From Ferruginibacter sp. (lineage in GTDB: Bacteria > Bacteroidota > Bacteroidia > Chitinophagales > Chitinophagaceae): a DNA stretch of 64,000 bases. The notes below the pieces were generated by a model. That model did no database searches. It was not told the DNA's origin and worked only from the letters and a program-made list of their open reading frames with translations. The first letter of the stretch is position 1; each line of letters opens with the position of its first letter. Of this stretch, positions 35,970 through 46,027 are shown one piece after another. The stretch covers positions 124,001 through 188,000 of the forward strand of contig JABFQZ010000003.1 of NCBI GenBank assembly GCA_013141435.1. Direction: 5' to 3'. The translations under genes and the position numbers were made by a program.

Positions 35970-36521
35970 TTGAACCAAATACAAGCAATACAAAATAATA
36001 ACAATGCTGCATTTGAAAAGCTGTATGCCCAACAGCATGAAAAACTTTATTTTTATATTTTAAACAAAACAAATTCTAAGTACATTGCCGAAGAAGTTGT
36101 GCAATTATCATTTATAAAACTTTGGAATTACAGAAAATCGCTAAATCCAGAAATAGCAATAGAAGCACAATTATTTAGAATTGCCAAAACTGTATTGATT
36201 GATTTGTTGCGAAAAAACAATACAAGTAAAAAAGGCATACTACACTTAACAGAAAAAATTCAAACAAAACCTGACGATATACTAGAAGATTTAGATACGA
36301 AAGATCTAAATAAAAATATATATACTATAGTAGAAAATTTGCCCCCAATACAAAAAAAGGTTTTTAAACTTAGCAGAAATGAAGGACTATCGCATAGAGA
36401 AATTGCTGAAAAACTTTCATTAACTCCCAAAAACATCGAAAATCATATTACAAAAGCCATAAAGCAAATTAAAAAAGGATTAGGCATTGTAAAGTTATTT
36501 AGTACTTTATTATTTTTTTGA
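35970..36521 (+). CDS. ECF-type RNA polymerase sigma factor
   Basis: 183 aa from a TTG start at 35970 (MNQIQAIQNNNNAAFEKLYAQ). Region 2 (EKLYFYILNKTNSKYIAEEVVQLSFIKLW) and region 4 (KVFKLSRNEGLSHREIAEKLSLTPKNIENHI) are typical of the FecI-like ECF group of Bacteroidota. It pairs with the FecR gene 43 bases downstream and probably controls the SusC/SusD genes that follow. No promoter box was recognised in the short gap before it. Confidence 0.93.
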   Translation: MNQIQAIQNNNNAAFEKLYAQQHEKLYFYILNKTNSKYIAEEVVQLSFIKLWNYRKSLNPEIAIEAQLFRIAKTVLIDLLRKNNTSKKGILHLTEKIQTKPDDILEDLDTKDLNKNIYTIVENLPPIQKKVFKLSRNEGLSHREIAEKLSLTPKNIENHITKAIKQIKKGLGIVKLFSTLLFF

Positions 36522-36564
36522 TAAAAAGAGGGGTTATCCATTTACAAAACGTAATACTATAGAA

Positions 36565-37608
36565 ATGAATATTACCGAAAAAGATATAGAACAATTTTTT
36601 GCAAATGAATGCAATAAAGCCGATGCTGAAGAAATTGGATTGTACTTACACAATAACCCAACCGAATTAAATAAATATTTGAACGAAAACGAATGGCAAA
36701 ATTTTAAAACAGATATAAAATTACACCCAGCAGTTTCTACTAAAATGTTCGATATAATTAAAACAGAAACAATTTATAATCGAAAAAAATACAACTGGAT
36801 AAAGTATGTAGCAGCGGCAGCCATATTATTTTTTGGTGTATTTGGTATAAAATATTTTACAACCAATAAAGCAATAACAGAAAATAAAGCTATAGCAAAA
36901 ATAGAAGTTACCCAACAGCCAATTTTAAAAACTACTACTAACAAAACTAATAAAATTATTACAATATTATTAAAAGATGGCTCAGTAGTAAATGTGGAAC
37001 CTAATGGCGAATTAAAATATTATGAACCCTTTGAAAACAATAAACGAAGTATTTATTTGAGCGGTGCTGCAAAATTTAAAGTAGCGAAAGATAAAACAAA
37101 ACCATTTACTGTGTATAGTAACGAAATAGCTACAACAGCTATTGGTACTATATTTAGTGTAACATCTCTCAAAGATAAAAATACAACATCGGTAAAATTA
37201 TACGAAGGAAAAGTAGTAGTATTTTCAATAAATAAAAATATAACTACAAAACAATATTTTCTATTGCCAGGAGATGAATTTAGTTTTAATAAAAGAACAA
37301 ATTTAGCAAAAGTTATTACCAAGCAAAAAATTGAAACTAAACCTATAACTACCATTCAAAAGATAGATGCCGAAATCACTAACAATTGGTTTATGTTTAA
37401 TAACCAAAGTTTAGATGCTGTATTTATTCAACTTTCGCAAATGTATAATACTACAATAAATTACAATAAAACAGATATTGCCAAAATGACTTTTATTGGA
37501 AAAATTACTAAAAAAGATAATGTAGAAAATATATTAAACGACATTGCATTGCTAAATAATTTACAAATAACCAAAACCAATAAAGGTTATAATATAACAA
37601 AAAAATAA
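36565..37608 (+). CDS. FecR-family anti-sigma factor
   Basis: 347 aa. Cytosolic N-terminus (1-85) that should hold the sigma factor, one transmembrane helix (NWIKYVAAAAILFFGVFGIKYF), a periplasmic FecR domain (LKDGSVVNVEPNGELKYYEPF, residues about 130-230) and a C-terminal DUF4974/STN-like domain (TFIGKITKKDNVENILNDI). It senses a signal relayed from the SusC transporter and releases the sigma factor (family knowledge). It lies 84 bases before susC-like. Confidence 0.92.
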   Translation: MNITEKDIEQFFANECNKADAEEIGLYLHNNPTELNKYLNENEWQNFKTDIKLHPAVSTKMFDIIKTETIYNRKKYNWIKYVAAAAILFFGVFGIKYFTTNKAITENKAIAKIEVTQQPILKTTTNKTNKIITILLKDGSVVNVEPNGELKYYEPFENNKRSIYLSGAAKFKVAKDKTKPFTVYSNEIATTAIGTIFSVTSLKDKNTTSVKLYEGKVVVFSINKNITTKQYFLLPGDEFSFNKRTNLAKVITKQKIETKPITTIQKIDAEITNNWFMFNNQSLDAVFIQLSQMYNTTINYNKTDIAKMTFIGKITKKDNVENILNDIALLNNLQITKTNKGYNITKK

Positions 37609-37692
37609 ACGCCAATTTTCTTAATAATAAAAAATAAAATTCGCTACAAGTAGCGTACAGGTAATCATTTGCTAAAACTAAAATAACTTTTT

Positions 37693-40600
37693 ATGAGAAA
37701 AAATCACAAAAATTACTTCAAATTTTTAATCCCATTTTTACTATTATTTAGTAGTGCTGCATTTTCGCAAAGCAATACTGGTAGTGTATCTGGTATTGTA
37801 CGCACCAGCACTGGGCAAGAAATAGTAGGCGTATCGGTAATTGCAAAAAACACAAGTACCAATTTAACTAGTGGCACACAAACTGACGAAAAAGGTTTAT
37901 TCAAATTTAACCTTTTGCCTATAGAAGGAAAATATAGTTTTTCGTTTTCGGCAATTGGTTACGAAACCCAAACCCTATCTGGCTATACACTAAAAGGCGA
38001 TAATACAGTTTCAATAATTGTAAAATTAAAAGACACATCATCGTCCTTATCGGCTGTAACTGTTGTAGGCTATGGTACTCAAAAAAAGAGAGATATTACA
38101 ACTGCTGTAGTAGGTATAAAAACCGCCGATATAGAAAATCAACCAATAAACAATGTAGCAGAAGCTATGGTAGGCAAACTTGCAGGAGTACAAGTTACAC
38201 AAGGCAATGGTACTCCAGGTGGTGCACTTAATATAAAAGTTAGAGGCGTTGGTACAATTACGGCTGGCTCTTCGCCACTTTATGTAATTGATGGTGTGCC
38301 TATTTCTAATAACAATATAAATACATTAAATAATAATGATATTGCTTCGGTTGAGGTTTTAAAAGATGCTTCATCGGCTGCAATATATGGTTCAAGAGGT
38401 TCTAACGGTGTAGTGCTTATAACTACCAAGCAAGGTAAAGCTGGCAAAACTCAAATAAATTACAATAGTTTTTATGGCGTACAACAAGTAGCACATAAAA
38501 TAAAAATGATGGATGCATACCAATACAGTAGTATGGTATTAGATGCCCGTAACAATAGTTATAATGATGCAATGGTATCTATAAATAAAAAAAGAGTATC
38601 GCTGTCTCAAGTACCTATAGCATATGGTTTAACAGATAATAATGGTGTACGCTTAGCTAACACTGCCAACAATACCAATGTTATTATACCGCAAGAAATA
38701 TTACCATACTTAACTAACACACCAGGGCTTACAAATACCGATTGGCAAAATGAAATTTATAGAAAAGCACCAATACAAAACCATTCTATATCAGCATCTG
38801 GCGCTACCGATAAAATAAAATATTACACCTCTTTGGAATATTTTAATCAAGATGGAATAGTTATAAACAGTGGCTTTAAGCGTTATAGTGGTCGCATAAA
38901 TGTAGAAGCAAATAAGGGTATATTTAAGTTTGGGGTAAATTTTAGCCCATCTCTTATAACCGAAAAAAGAGTAAATACCGACGGTCCATATTCTACAGGC
39001 GGTGTAGTGGCATCTGCTTTACATAACTCACCTTTATGGTCTGTTTATAATACCGATGGTAGTTATAATTTTGCGCAAAATGCATGGAGCGGAGCTACCA
39101 ATACTATTTTGCCAAGCACAGTTGTAGTAAGTGGCAATGCACAAACAAATGCATGGAACCCAGTAGCATTAGCCAAATTGCAAAAAGACGATGTGTCATC
39201 TAATAGAATGACAGGCAATATTTTTACCGAAGCTGCTATTACAAAAACATTAAAATATAAATTGAATGTAGGCTTTGATATTTTCAATTCTTCCGAAAAT
39301 ACATTTAGACCATCGACCATACCGCTAGCAAATACCGCAGCAAATACCGAATCGGTGGCAAGCGGCTCATCGGCTACTGCTAAAGAATTTAATTATTTAA
39401 TAGAGCAAACATTAAATTATAGCAAAAAAATAGGAGCACATAGTTTTAATATTTTGGGCGGTATTAGTACACAAAAAGATGTGCTAACAAATAATTATGC
39501 TTTAGCCTCTAGAGGTTTTGTGAGCAATCAAATAACTACACTAAATGCAGGTATTGTTACTGCTGGTAGCTCCAACGAATCGCAATGGGCATTGGCATCG
39601 GGTATTGCAAGAGTACAATATAATTATTTGGGCAAATATTTACTTACAGGTTCTATGAGAGCCGATGGTTCATCTAGATTTGGTGCAAATAATCGTTGGG
39701 GGTATTTCCCATCTGCATCTATTGGCTGGAGGTTATCTGACGAAAATTTCATGAAAAATAGCAAGCTAATATCTGATTTTAAACTAAGAGCTAGTTACGG
39801 TCTTACAGGTAATTTTAATATTCCAAATTATGGTGCACAAGGCGCATTATCATACAATGCCTATGTGTTTGGTGGCGCTACATCTGGTGCTATAAATGGT
39901 GCTGCACCTAGTAGTTTGCCAAATCCAAATTTAAGTTGGGAAAAAACAGCTCAATTAAATGCAGGATTTGATGCAGCATTTTTTCATAATAAATTAAACC
40001 TAAGTTTTGATTGGTACAATAGCAATACATCTGATTTATTATTAGATGTACCAGTACCAATATCTACTGGCTTTACAACACAATTGCAAAATATTGGCAA
40101 AGTAAATAATAAAGGAATAGATGTAAACATTGGCACCGATTTGAATATTGGTAAAGTAAAATTTACTGCATCGGCAAACTATTCTCGTAATGTAAATAAA
40201 GTAGTACAACTTGGGCCTGGTAATGCCGATATCGTAAAAACAAACCCATTAGTTGCAAATGCATTTTATTTAACAAGAGTAGGTCTGCCAATAGGTACAT
40301 ATTTTTTACCACAAGTATTGGGTGTGTTTAAAACACAAGCTGAGGTAGATGCTTACCCACATTTTATAGATGCCGCATCTAATTTTGATTTAGCTACATC
40401 AAAACCTGGCGATTTTAAATTTTTAGATGCCGATGGCGATGGAAAAATAGATTTTACAAAAGATAGAGTTGCTTCGGGAAATTATTTACCCAAATTTACT
40501 TACGGTTTTGCCACATCTGCACAATACAAAGGGGTTGATATTGCTATAGCAATGCAAGGTGTGTATGGAAATAAAATTTTAAACTTATCTCGTAGATATT

Positions 40601-40992
40601 TTTATAACGATGAAGGTAATATGAATAATTATATAGGTACAGTAAACAGGTTTATATCGGAAGCAAATCCGGGTAGTGGTGTAAATGTAAGAGCAAACCG
40701 AGTAGCCAAAGGTGGCAATGGCACAACATCTAGCTGGCATGTAGAAGATGGATCGTATTTACGTATTAGAAATATTTCGTTAGGTTATAGCTTACAAGAT
40801 AACTTTTTGAAAAAATACAATGTTACCAAAGTAAGGCTATATGTAACCATGCAAAATCCGTTTACGTTTACAAAATATTTAGGCTATAGCCCCGAAGTAA
40901 GTAATAGAAACGACGTAACTAGCAATGGCGAAGATTATGGTGTTTATCCTACATCAAAAACTACATCAATAGGTATTAATTTAACGTTTTAA
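37693..40992 (+). CDS. SusC/RagA-family TonB-linked outer membrane transporter
   Basis: 1099 aa. Signal peptide ending AFSQ, a carboxypeptidase-regulatory-like domain (30-115, GIVRTSTGQEIVGVSVIAKN), then the plug with VTVVGYGTQKKRDITTAV and the SusC hallmark YVIDGVPI and VLKDASSAAIYGSRGSNGV. A 22-stranded barrel fills the rest and ends in SIGINLTF. It forms a pedal-bin importer with the SusD-like protein encoded 11 bases downstream. From its neighbours, the substrate is probably an amino-sugar oligosaccharide. Confidence 0.95.
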   Translation: MRKNHKNYFKFLIPFLLLFSSAAFSQSNTGSVSGIVRTSTGQEIVGVSVIAKNTSTNLTSGTQTDEKGLFKFNLLPIEGKYSFSFSAIGYETQTLSGYTLKGDNTVSIIVKLKDTSSSLSAVTVVGYGTQKKRDITTAVVGIKTADIENQPINNVAEAMVGKLAGVQVTQGNGTPGGALNIKVRGVGTITAGSSPLYVIDGVPISNNNINTLNNNDIASVEVLKDASSAAIYGSRGSNGVVLITTKQGKAGKTQINYNSFYGVQQVAHKIKMMDAYQYSSMVLDARNNSYNDAMVSINKKRVSLSQVPIAYGLTDNNGVRLANTANNTNVIIPQEILPYLTNTPGLTNTDWQNEIYRKAPIQNHSISASGATDKIKYYTSLEYFNQDGIVINSGFKRYSGRINVEANKGIFKFGVNFSPSLITEKRVNTDGPYSTGGVVASALHNSPLWSVYNTDGSYNFAQNAWSGATNTILPSTVVVSGNAQTNAWNPVALAKLQKDDVSSNRMTGNIFTEAAITKTLKYKLNVGFDIFNSSENTFRPSTIPLANTAANTESVASGSSATAKEFNYLIEQTLNYSKKIGAHSFNILGGISTQKDVLTNNYALASRGFVSNQITTLNAGIVTAGSSNESQWALASGIARVQYNYLGKYLLTGSMRADGSSRFGANNRWGYFPSASIGWRLSDENFMKNSKLISDFKLRASYGLTGNFNIPNYGAQGALSYNAYVFGGATSGAINGAAPSSLPNPNLSWEKTAQLNAGFDAAFFHNKLNLSFDWYNSNTSDLLLDVPVPISTGFTTQLQNIGKVNNKGIDVNIGTDLNIGKVKFTASANYSRNVNKVVQLGPGNADIVKTNPLVANAFYLTRVGLPIGTYFLPQVLGVFKTQAEVDAYPHFIDAASNFDLATSKPGDFKFLDADGDGKIDFTKDRVASGNYLPKFTYGFATSAQYKGVDIAIAMQGVYGNKILNLSRRYFYNDEGNMNNYIGTVNRFISEANPGSGVNVRANRVAKGGNGTTSSWHVEDGSYLRIRNISLGYSLQDNFLKKYNVTKVRLYVTMQNPFTFTKYLGYSPEVSNRNDVTSNGEDYGVYPTSKTTSIGINLTF

Positions 40993-41003
40993 ATTTTAAT
41001 AAA

Positions 41004-42371
41004 ATGAAAAAATATTTTTTATATTTAGTAATAGCAACAATAATTTTAGCAGCAACATCTTGCAAAAAGTTTTTAGATTTAAAACCAATAGACTCTCCCA
41101 CAGAAGGTACTTTTTATGTAGATGAAAAAGGCTTACAAGCTGGTGTTGTAAGTATTTACGATGGTTTACAATCTACTGCATTGTATGGTAACAATTTTCT
41201 TACTATGGCAGAATTAAGAGCAGATAATTTAACAGATAATAACCCAGGAGCTGGTGGTGGCGTTAGGTATCAGTTAGATGTGTTTTCGGAAACGCCTGCT
41301 AATACAACACTTTCCGAAACATGGTTGGGCTTTTATACCACCATTTATAGAGCTAATGTAATTTTAGAAAAAGCCCCAGCCATTAATATGGATGCTACAC
41401 GAAAAAATCAAATAATTGGGCAAGCATTATTTTTAAGGGCATTAAGTTATTTTAATTTAACAAGATTATGGGGTAAAGTACCACTTATTACTAAAATACA
41501 AAGTAGTGAAGAGGCAAGAGCAAATAAAAGAGCAGATACTGTTGCCATATATGCGCAAATATTAAATGACTTAACAACTGCTATACCAAAATTGCCGGCT
41601 ACTTGGGTAGATGCTGAAAGGGGTAGAATAACCAGCAATGCAGCAACAGCATTATTAGGTAAAGTGTATTTGTACCAAAAAAATTATTTACTTGCAGCAA
41701 GTACTTTACAACCTTTGGCTACTGCAATATATGCTGGCACTACATTAGCATTAGTACCACAAACAATTACTTTTCCTAATACCTTAAAAACAAGTAAAGA
41801 TATTATTTTTGGAGTACAATATTTATTAGGCGGTATTGGCGAAGCGGCATTACAAGTAAACCGCTATCAAAATAACAGTAATAATAATGTAATAGCATTA
41901 TCTCCTACCCTTTTTGAAGCTACCGATAATCGTAAAACACTGGTAGCGCCTGCTGCTAGTGGCTTACGCCCAGGCAAATTTAATACACCACAAATAAATA
42001 ACGAAACCAGTAGCGATTTTCCAATTATTAGATGTGCCGATGTTTTACTTATGTATGCCGAAGCTTTAAATGAAAATGCTTACCCCGATGTAGAAGCCTT
42101 AAAAGCACTTAATGCCGTACGCACAAATGCAGTAGCATCTTTAAAATCTTTTATATTATTGCCATCACAAGCAAGTTTTAGAGCTGCAGTTTACAACGAA
42201 CGAAATATAGAATTAGCGTTGGAGTGCGACAGATGGTTTGATATTATTAGAACAAATCAATTTACAACATTGTTTCCGCTAGTGCCTGTGTATAGGCAAT
42301 TGTATCCTGTACCACAAGTAGAAATAGATAACGTAACGGATAAAACTGGCTGGCAAAATACAGGATATTAA
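41004..42371 (+). CDS. SusD/RagB-family nutrient-binding lipoprotein
   Basis: 455 aa. Lipoprotein signal peptide with lipobox ATSC (Cys20 in CKKFLDLKP). It has TPR-like helices and the SusD signature at the C-terminus: RCADVLLMYAEALNE, YNERNIELALECDRWFDIIR, LYPVPQVEID and GWQNTGY. It caps the SusC channel on the outer surface and binds glycan. It ends the SusCD unit; a hairpin follows. Confidence 0.95.
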   Translation: MKKYFLYLVIATIILAATSCKKFLDLKPIDSPTEGTFYVDEKGLQAGVVSIYDGLQSTALYGNNFLTMAELRADNLTDNNPGAGGGVRYQLDVFSETPANTTLSETWLGFYTTIYRANVILEKAPAINMDATRKNQIIGQALFLRALSYFNLTRLWGKVPLITKIQSSEEARANKRADTVAIYAQILNDLTTAIPKLPATWVDAERGRITSNAATALLGKVYLYQKNYLLAASTLQPLATAIYAGTTLALVPQTITFPNTLKTSKDIIFGVQYLLGGIGEAALQVNRYQNNSNNNVIALSPTLFEATDNRKTLVAPAASGLRPGKFNTPQINNETSSDFPIIRCADVLLMYAEALNENAYPDVEALKALNAVRTNAVASLKSFILLPSQASFRAAVYNERNIELALECDRWFDIIRTNQFTTLFPLVPVYRQLYPVPQVEIDNVTDKTGWQNTGY

Positions 42372-42420
42372 TAAAATAATTTAAGATTGTTTTTTAATAA
42401 GCAAGGTTTGAATTAAACCT

Positions 42421-42477
42421 AAGCCATAGTATTAGAATGTGCAAATATTCAAAATATTATGGCTTTGCTTTTTGCTT
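42421..42477 (+). terminator. Terminator-like hairpin after the susD-like gene
   Basis: 13-bp stem with one mismatch (42421-42433 with 42453-42465); the loop itself can pair GAAT with ATTC. Followed by TTTGCTTTTTGC, a weak T tract. Confidence 0.65.
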
Positions 42478-42560
42478 GATACTTTACTTTCTATATGTTC
42501 AATTGTAAATATCTTTCTTATATTTTATTCATTTATACTTAATATTTTATTCTATATTTT

Positions 42561-43871
42561 ATGTTAAAAGCAATTATAAATTTTTACAACCCCCAAAAAG
42601 AATTAAAATTAAAAGAATACAATTCCAGAGAATACATAAATAAACGGTGGGGAGTATTTGCAGCAGCCATATTAGGTTACAGCATATATTATGTATGTAG
42701 GTTAAGTTTTAGTATTGTAAAAAAACCAATAATTGATGCACATATTTTTTCTGAGTCTGAAGTTGGCATAATAGGATCGGCATTATTTTTTAGCTATGCA
42801 ATAGGCAAAATGGTAAATGGCTTTATAGCTGATAGAGTAAATATTAGAAAGTTTTTTGCAACTGGCTTATTGGCATCAGCAGTAATTTGTAGTGCACTAG
42901 GTTTTACCCAAAACTTTGTATTATTTACATTTTTATGGGGCTTGTTAGGTTGGTTTCAAAGTATGGGTGCAGCACCTTGTGCAGTTGTTATTTCTCGATG
43001 GTATAATAATGCACAAAGAGGTACTTACTATTCACTTTGGAGTGCAAGCCATAGTTTAGGCAAAGCAATTACTTATTGGATTATAGCTTTTGCAGTAGCC
43101 TCTTTTGGTTGGCAATGGGGTTTTTGGAGTGCAAGTATTATTGGTTTTGTTGGTGTAATAATAATTTTATTGCTAATGTACGATAGTCCGCAAAGTAGAG
43201 GTTTTGCTCCAATTATACAAACAGTACAACAAAAAACTGTAGGAAGTTTTCAAAAAGAAGTTTTTAAAAATAAAGCCGTATGGATATTGGCTTTTGCAAG
43301 TGCCTTAATGTATATAAGCCGTTATGCATTAGAAAGTTGGGGAGTATTTTATTTAGAAACAGAAAAACAATACAGCAATTTACAAGCAAGTTCAATATTA
43401 TCTATTAGTGCCATAACTGGTATTTTTGGCACAATTGTATCGGGCTTTGTATCCGATAAATTCTTTAAAGGAAGTAGAAATGTACCAGCACTTATTGCAG
43501 GTGTTTTAAATATTATATCGCTAATTATATTTTTATTTTTTCCAAAAAATATGTTTTTAGATTCCTTAAGTATGGCTATTTCTGGCTTTGCAATGGGTAT
43601 TTTAATAACTTTTGTAGGTGGACTTATGGCTGTAGATATTGTACCAAAACAAGCTACTGGTGCAGCATTGGGCTTAATTGGTATTTCTAGTTATATTGGT
43701 GCAGGTTTGCAAGATATAATTAGTGGTTATTTTATACAAAAAGGAAAAACCACTAGCCTAATTGGTAAAGTAAATTATGATTTTTCGCAAGTTGCATATT
43801 TGTGGCTTGGCGCAGCAATTATTTCTGTAATTTTAGTTTTATTTGTTTGGAATTCAAAAACCAATGAATAG
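42561..43871 (+). CDS. OPA-family MFS transporter (GlpT/UhpT-like)
   Basis: 436 aa, about 12 transmembrane helices. The N-terminal segment INKRWGVFAAAILGYSIYYVCR and FSESEVGIIGSALFFSYAIGK match organophosphate:phosphate antiporter family proteins, and GLLGWFQSMGAAPCAVVISRWY is the conserved TM4-5 region. It may import a sugar phosphate or the product of the upstream SusCD system. It is 17 bases before the NagX-like gene, so the two are co-transcribed. Confidence 0.88.
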   Translation: MLKAIINFYNPQKELKLKEYNSREYINKRWGVFAAAILGYSIYYVCRLSFSIVKKPIIDAHIFSESEVGIIGSALFFSYAIGKMVNGFIADRVNIRKFFATGLLASAVICSALGFTQNFVLFTFLWGLLGWFQSMGAAPCAVVISRWYNNAQRGTYYSLWSASHSLGKAITYWIIAFAVASFGWQWGFWSASIIGFVGVIIILLLMYDSPQSRGFAPIIQTVQQKTVGSFQKEVFKNKAVWILAFASALMYISRYALESWGVFYLETEKQYSNLQASSILSISAITGIFGTIVSGFVSDKFFKGSRNVPALIAGVLNIISLIIFLFFPKNMFLDSLSMAISGFAMGILITFVGGLMAVDIVPKQATGAALGLIGISSYIGAGLQDIISGYFIQKGKTTSLIGKVNYDFSQVAYLWLGAAIISVILVLFVWNSKTNE

Positions 43872-43888
43872 TAACTAAATTTTACTTT

Positions 43889-45073
43889 ATGAACCAACGT
43901 TTTTTTTCGCTAGATGTATTTAGAGGCGCTACGGTTGCGCTTATGATTTTAGTAAATAATCCTGGTAGTTGGGCTCATATTTATTCGCCATTAGAGCATG
44001 CAACTTGGCATGGCTGCACACCTACCGATTTGGTTTTCCCGTTTTTTTTATTTGCTGTAGGCAATGCCATGGCTTTTGTAATGCCAAAATTAGAAGCTGC
44101 AGGTGAAACTTTTTTTTGGAAAAAAATTATTAAAAGAACAGCTCTCATTTTTGGTATAGGCATTTTATTAAATTGGTTTCCTTTTTTCTTTTACGAAAAT
44201 GATATGCTTGTTTTAAAAACATGGAGCCACTCATCTATAAATAATAAAGGCGAAATATTTGGAATACGAATATTTGGTGTACTACAACGTATTGCTATTT
44301 GTTACTTTTTTGCATCGGTAATTGTACATTATTTTAAAGTAAGAGGCGCATTTGTTTTTAGTGCATTTTTATTATTGGGGTATTGGTTTCTTTGCTTGGC
44401 AGCAAGCCCAACCAATTCGTTTAGTCTTGCAGGTTGGTTTGGTACCAATATTGATGTAAATATTTTAGGCAATAAGCATGTGTATCATGGCGAGGGTATT
44501 GCTTTTGACCCCGAAGGGCTAATGAGTACTTTTGCAGCTATTGTACAAGTAATATTTGGTTATTTAATTGGTAACTATATTATACAAAAAGGTAAAACAC
44601 ACGAAATGCTTAATGGCTTATTTGTAACTGCTTGTATTTTAATTGTAACTGGTTTAGCTTGGAGTATGGTTTTTCCGCTAAACAAAAAAATATGGACAAG
44701 CTCCTACACCATTTATACAACAGGTCTTGCAATTTTGGTTTTATCTATACTTATTTACCTAATAGAATTTAAAAATATTAAAGGAACTTGGAGCAATTTT
44801 TTTGATGTATTTGGTAAAAACGCTTTGTTTATTTTTGTACTTAGTGGTGCATTACCAAGGTTATTGGGTTTAATAAGAATTGCCAATGGAATAACAATCG
44901 ATGGAAAGCAAAAATTCCTTACGCCCTTTGCTTGGTTTTATGAACATATTTGTAAACCAATTTTACCAGCAGAGCCTCGGCTTGGTTCGTTTATTTATGC
45001 CTTATTTTTTATAACAATGATGTGGTTTTTTGCTTGGTTATTAAATAAAAAGAAAATTTATATAAAAGTGTAA
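43889..45073 (+). CDS. NagX-like membrane acyltransferase (heparan-alpha-glucosaminide N-acetyltransferase family)
   Basis: 394 aa, about 10 transmembrane helices. The opening SLDVFRGATVALMILVNNPGSW and HATWHGCTPTDLVFPFFLF are the family motif, with the proposed catalytic histidine in the HGCT region. Family members acetylate glucosamine residues across membranes, and bacterial NagX genes occur in GlcNAc/chitin regulons. With the GH18, SusCD and OPA genes upstream, this supports an amino-sugar utilisation locus. It ends at a bidirectional terminator. Confidence 0.88.
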   Translation: MNQRFFSLDVFRGATVALMILVNNPGSWAHIYSPLEHATWHGCTPTDLVFPFFLFAVGNAMAFVMPKLEAAGETFFWKKIIKRTALIFGIGILLNWFPFFFYENDMLVLKTWSHSSINNKGEIFGIRIFGVLQRIAICYFFASVIVHYFKVRGAFVFSAFLLLGYWFLCLAASPTNSFSLAGWFGTNIDVNILGNKHVYHGEGIAFDPEGLMSTFAAIVQVIFGYLIGNYIIQKGKTHEMLNGLFVTACILIVTGLAWSMVFPLNKKIWTSSYTIYTTGLAILVLSILIYLIEFKNIKGTWSNFFDVFGKNALFIFVLSGALPRLLGLIRIANGITIDGKQKFLTPFAWFYEHICKPILPAEPRLGSFIYALFFITMMWFFAWLLNKKKIYIKV

Positions 45074-45135
45074 TCTTTTTAAAAATTAAAAAAACAATAC
45101 TCAATAACCCTCATTTGAGAGTATAAAATACATTA

Positions 45136-45166
45136 AAAAACCACCCAAATAGGTGGTTTTTATTTT
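45136..45166. terminator. Bidirectional terminator
   Basis: Perfect 10-bp stem (45136-45145 with 45152-45161), 6-nt loop, A and T runs on both sides. It serves the NagX-like gene on plus and the DsbA-like gene on minus. Confidence 0.9.
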
Positions 45167-45170
45167 AAAT

Positions 45171-45932
45171 TTATGCTCTTTGTTTTACTTTAGCTTTAGG
45201 CTTTGCTGAAGCTGTTTTAACTTCAATTTTTTTGGCAACTTTTGCAACTTTAGGTGCTACTGTTTTTACAATTTCTTTTTTAGTTTTAGGAGGTTTTACT
45301 GCTCCTTTTGCAGGATATTTTAAAGCTACTTTGGTTTCTACGACTTCTTCTTCATCCATTACAACCGGCACAACTTTTGTAACTTTAGGTTTTTTCTTTA
45401 CATTTTTTATAGCTTCTTCAATACCTTTTTTTATATCTTCATAAGTGTTTTTTTCTACCCTTTCGCCATTTACAAAAAAAGTAGGTACTGTTTTTACTCC
45501 ACGGTTTATTCCTTCTCTTAAATCGCCTTGTACTTGCCAGCCATAAGTAGCATTTACTAAATCGTCTAAAAAACGTTTGTTATTTACACCTGCTTCTTTG
45601 CTATACAATTTTAAGCTAGTTGTACCAAGGTTTTTTCTGTTGGCAAACAATATGTTGTGCATTTCCCAAAACTTACCTTCTTGCCCAGTAGCTACAGCAG
45701 CTTCGCCAGCTTTTAAGCTACGTTGGTGTATATTTGTAAGCGGAAAATGTCTAAAATTAAAACGAATAACACCATCATATTCTATCAGGAGTTTTTTTAC
45801 AATTTCATTAGCGTTAGCACATACTTCGCTTTCATATTCTCCAAATTCTTCTAAAGTTATTTCTGCTTTCGCATTTCCTACAAATATATCTCTTGGTTCT
45901 ATTATCTCTACTACTTCTTTTTTAAATGCCAT
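45171..45932 (-). CDS. DsbA-like thioredoxin-fold protein with altered active site and lysine-rich tail
   Basis: 253 aa, no signal peptide. Residues 15-180 match the DsbA/FrnE-like family: ITLEEFGEYESEVC aligns with the usual EYxCPYC, RFNFRHFPL, AGEAAVATGQEGKFWEMHNILF, and cis-Pro in GVKTVPTFFVNG. The first Cys of CxxC is replaced by Ser35 (S35-E-V-C38), so normal dithiol exchange is unlikely. Residues 190-253 form a Lys/Ala/Pro/Val-rich basic tail (for example KVAKVAKKIEVKTASAKPK) like a histone H1 tail. It may be a cytosolic monothiol or nucleic-acid-binding protein (inference). Confidence 0.85.
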   Translation of the reverse strand: MAFKKEVVEIIEPRDIFVGNAKAEITLEEFGEYESEVCANANEIVKKLLIEYDGVIRFNFRHFPLTNIHQRSLKAGEAAVATGQEGKFWEMHNILFANRKNLGTTSLKLYSKEAGVNNKRFLDDLVNATYGWQVQGDLREGINRGVKTVPTFFVNGERVEKNTYEDIKKGIEEAIKNVKKKPKVTKVVPVVMDEEEVVETKVALKYPAKGAVKPPKTKKEIVKTVAPKVAKVAKKIEVKTASAKPKAKVKQRA

Positions 45933-46019
45933 TTTAGTGCTGTTTTCTACAAATTGCTTTGTAGGTTATTTTACATTGATTATTAATGCTTTACATATTA
46001 AAAATGTAAAGAATTGCTA

Positions 46020-46027
46020 CAAATATA
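46020..46027 (-). promoter_or_regulatory. -7 box for the DsbA-like gene, with leader hairpin
   Basis: On the minus strand TATATTTG matches TAnnTTTG, with TTG 22 bases upstream. The transcript would have an 80-base leader that contains an 8-bp hairpin (45989-45996 with 46004-46011). Confidence 0.5.
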
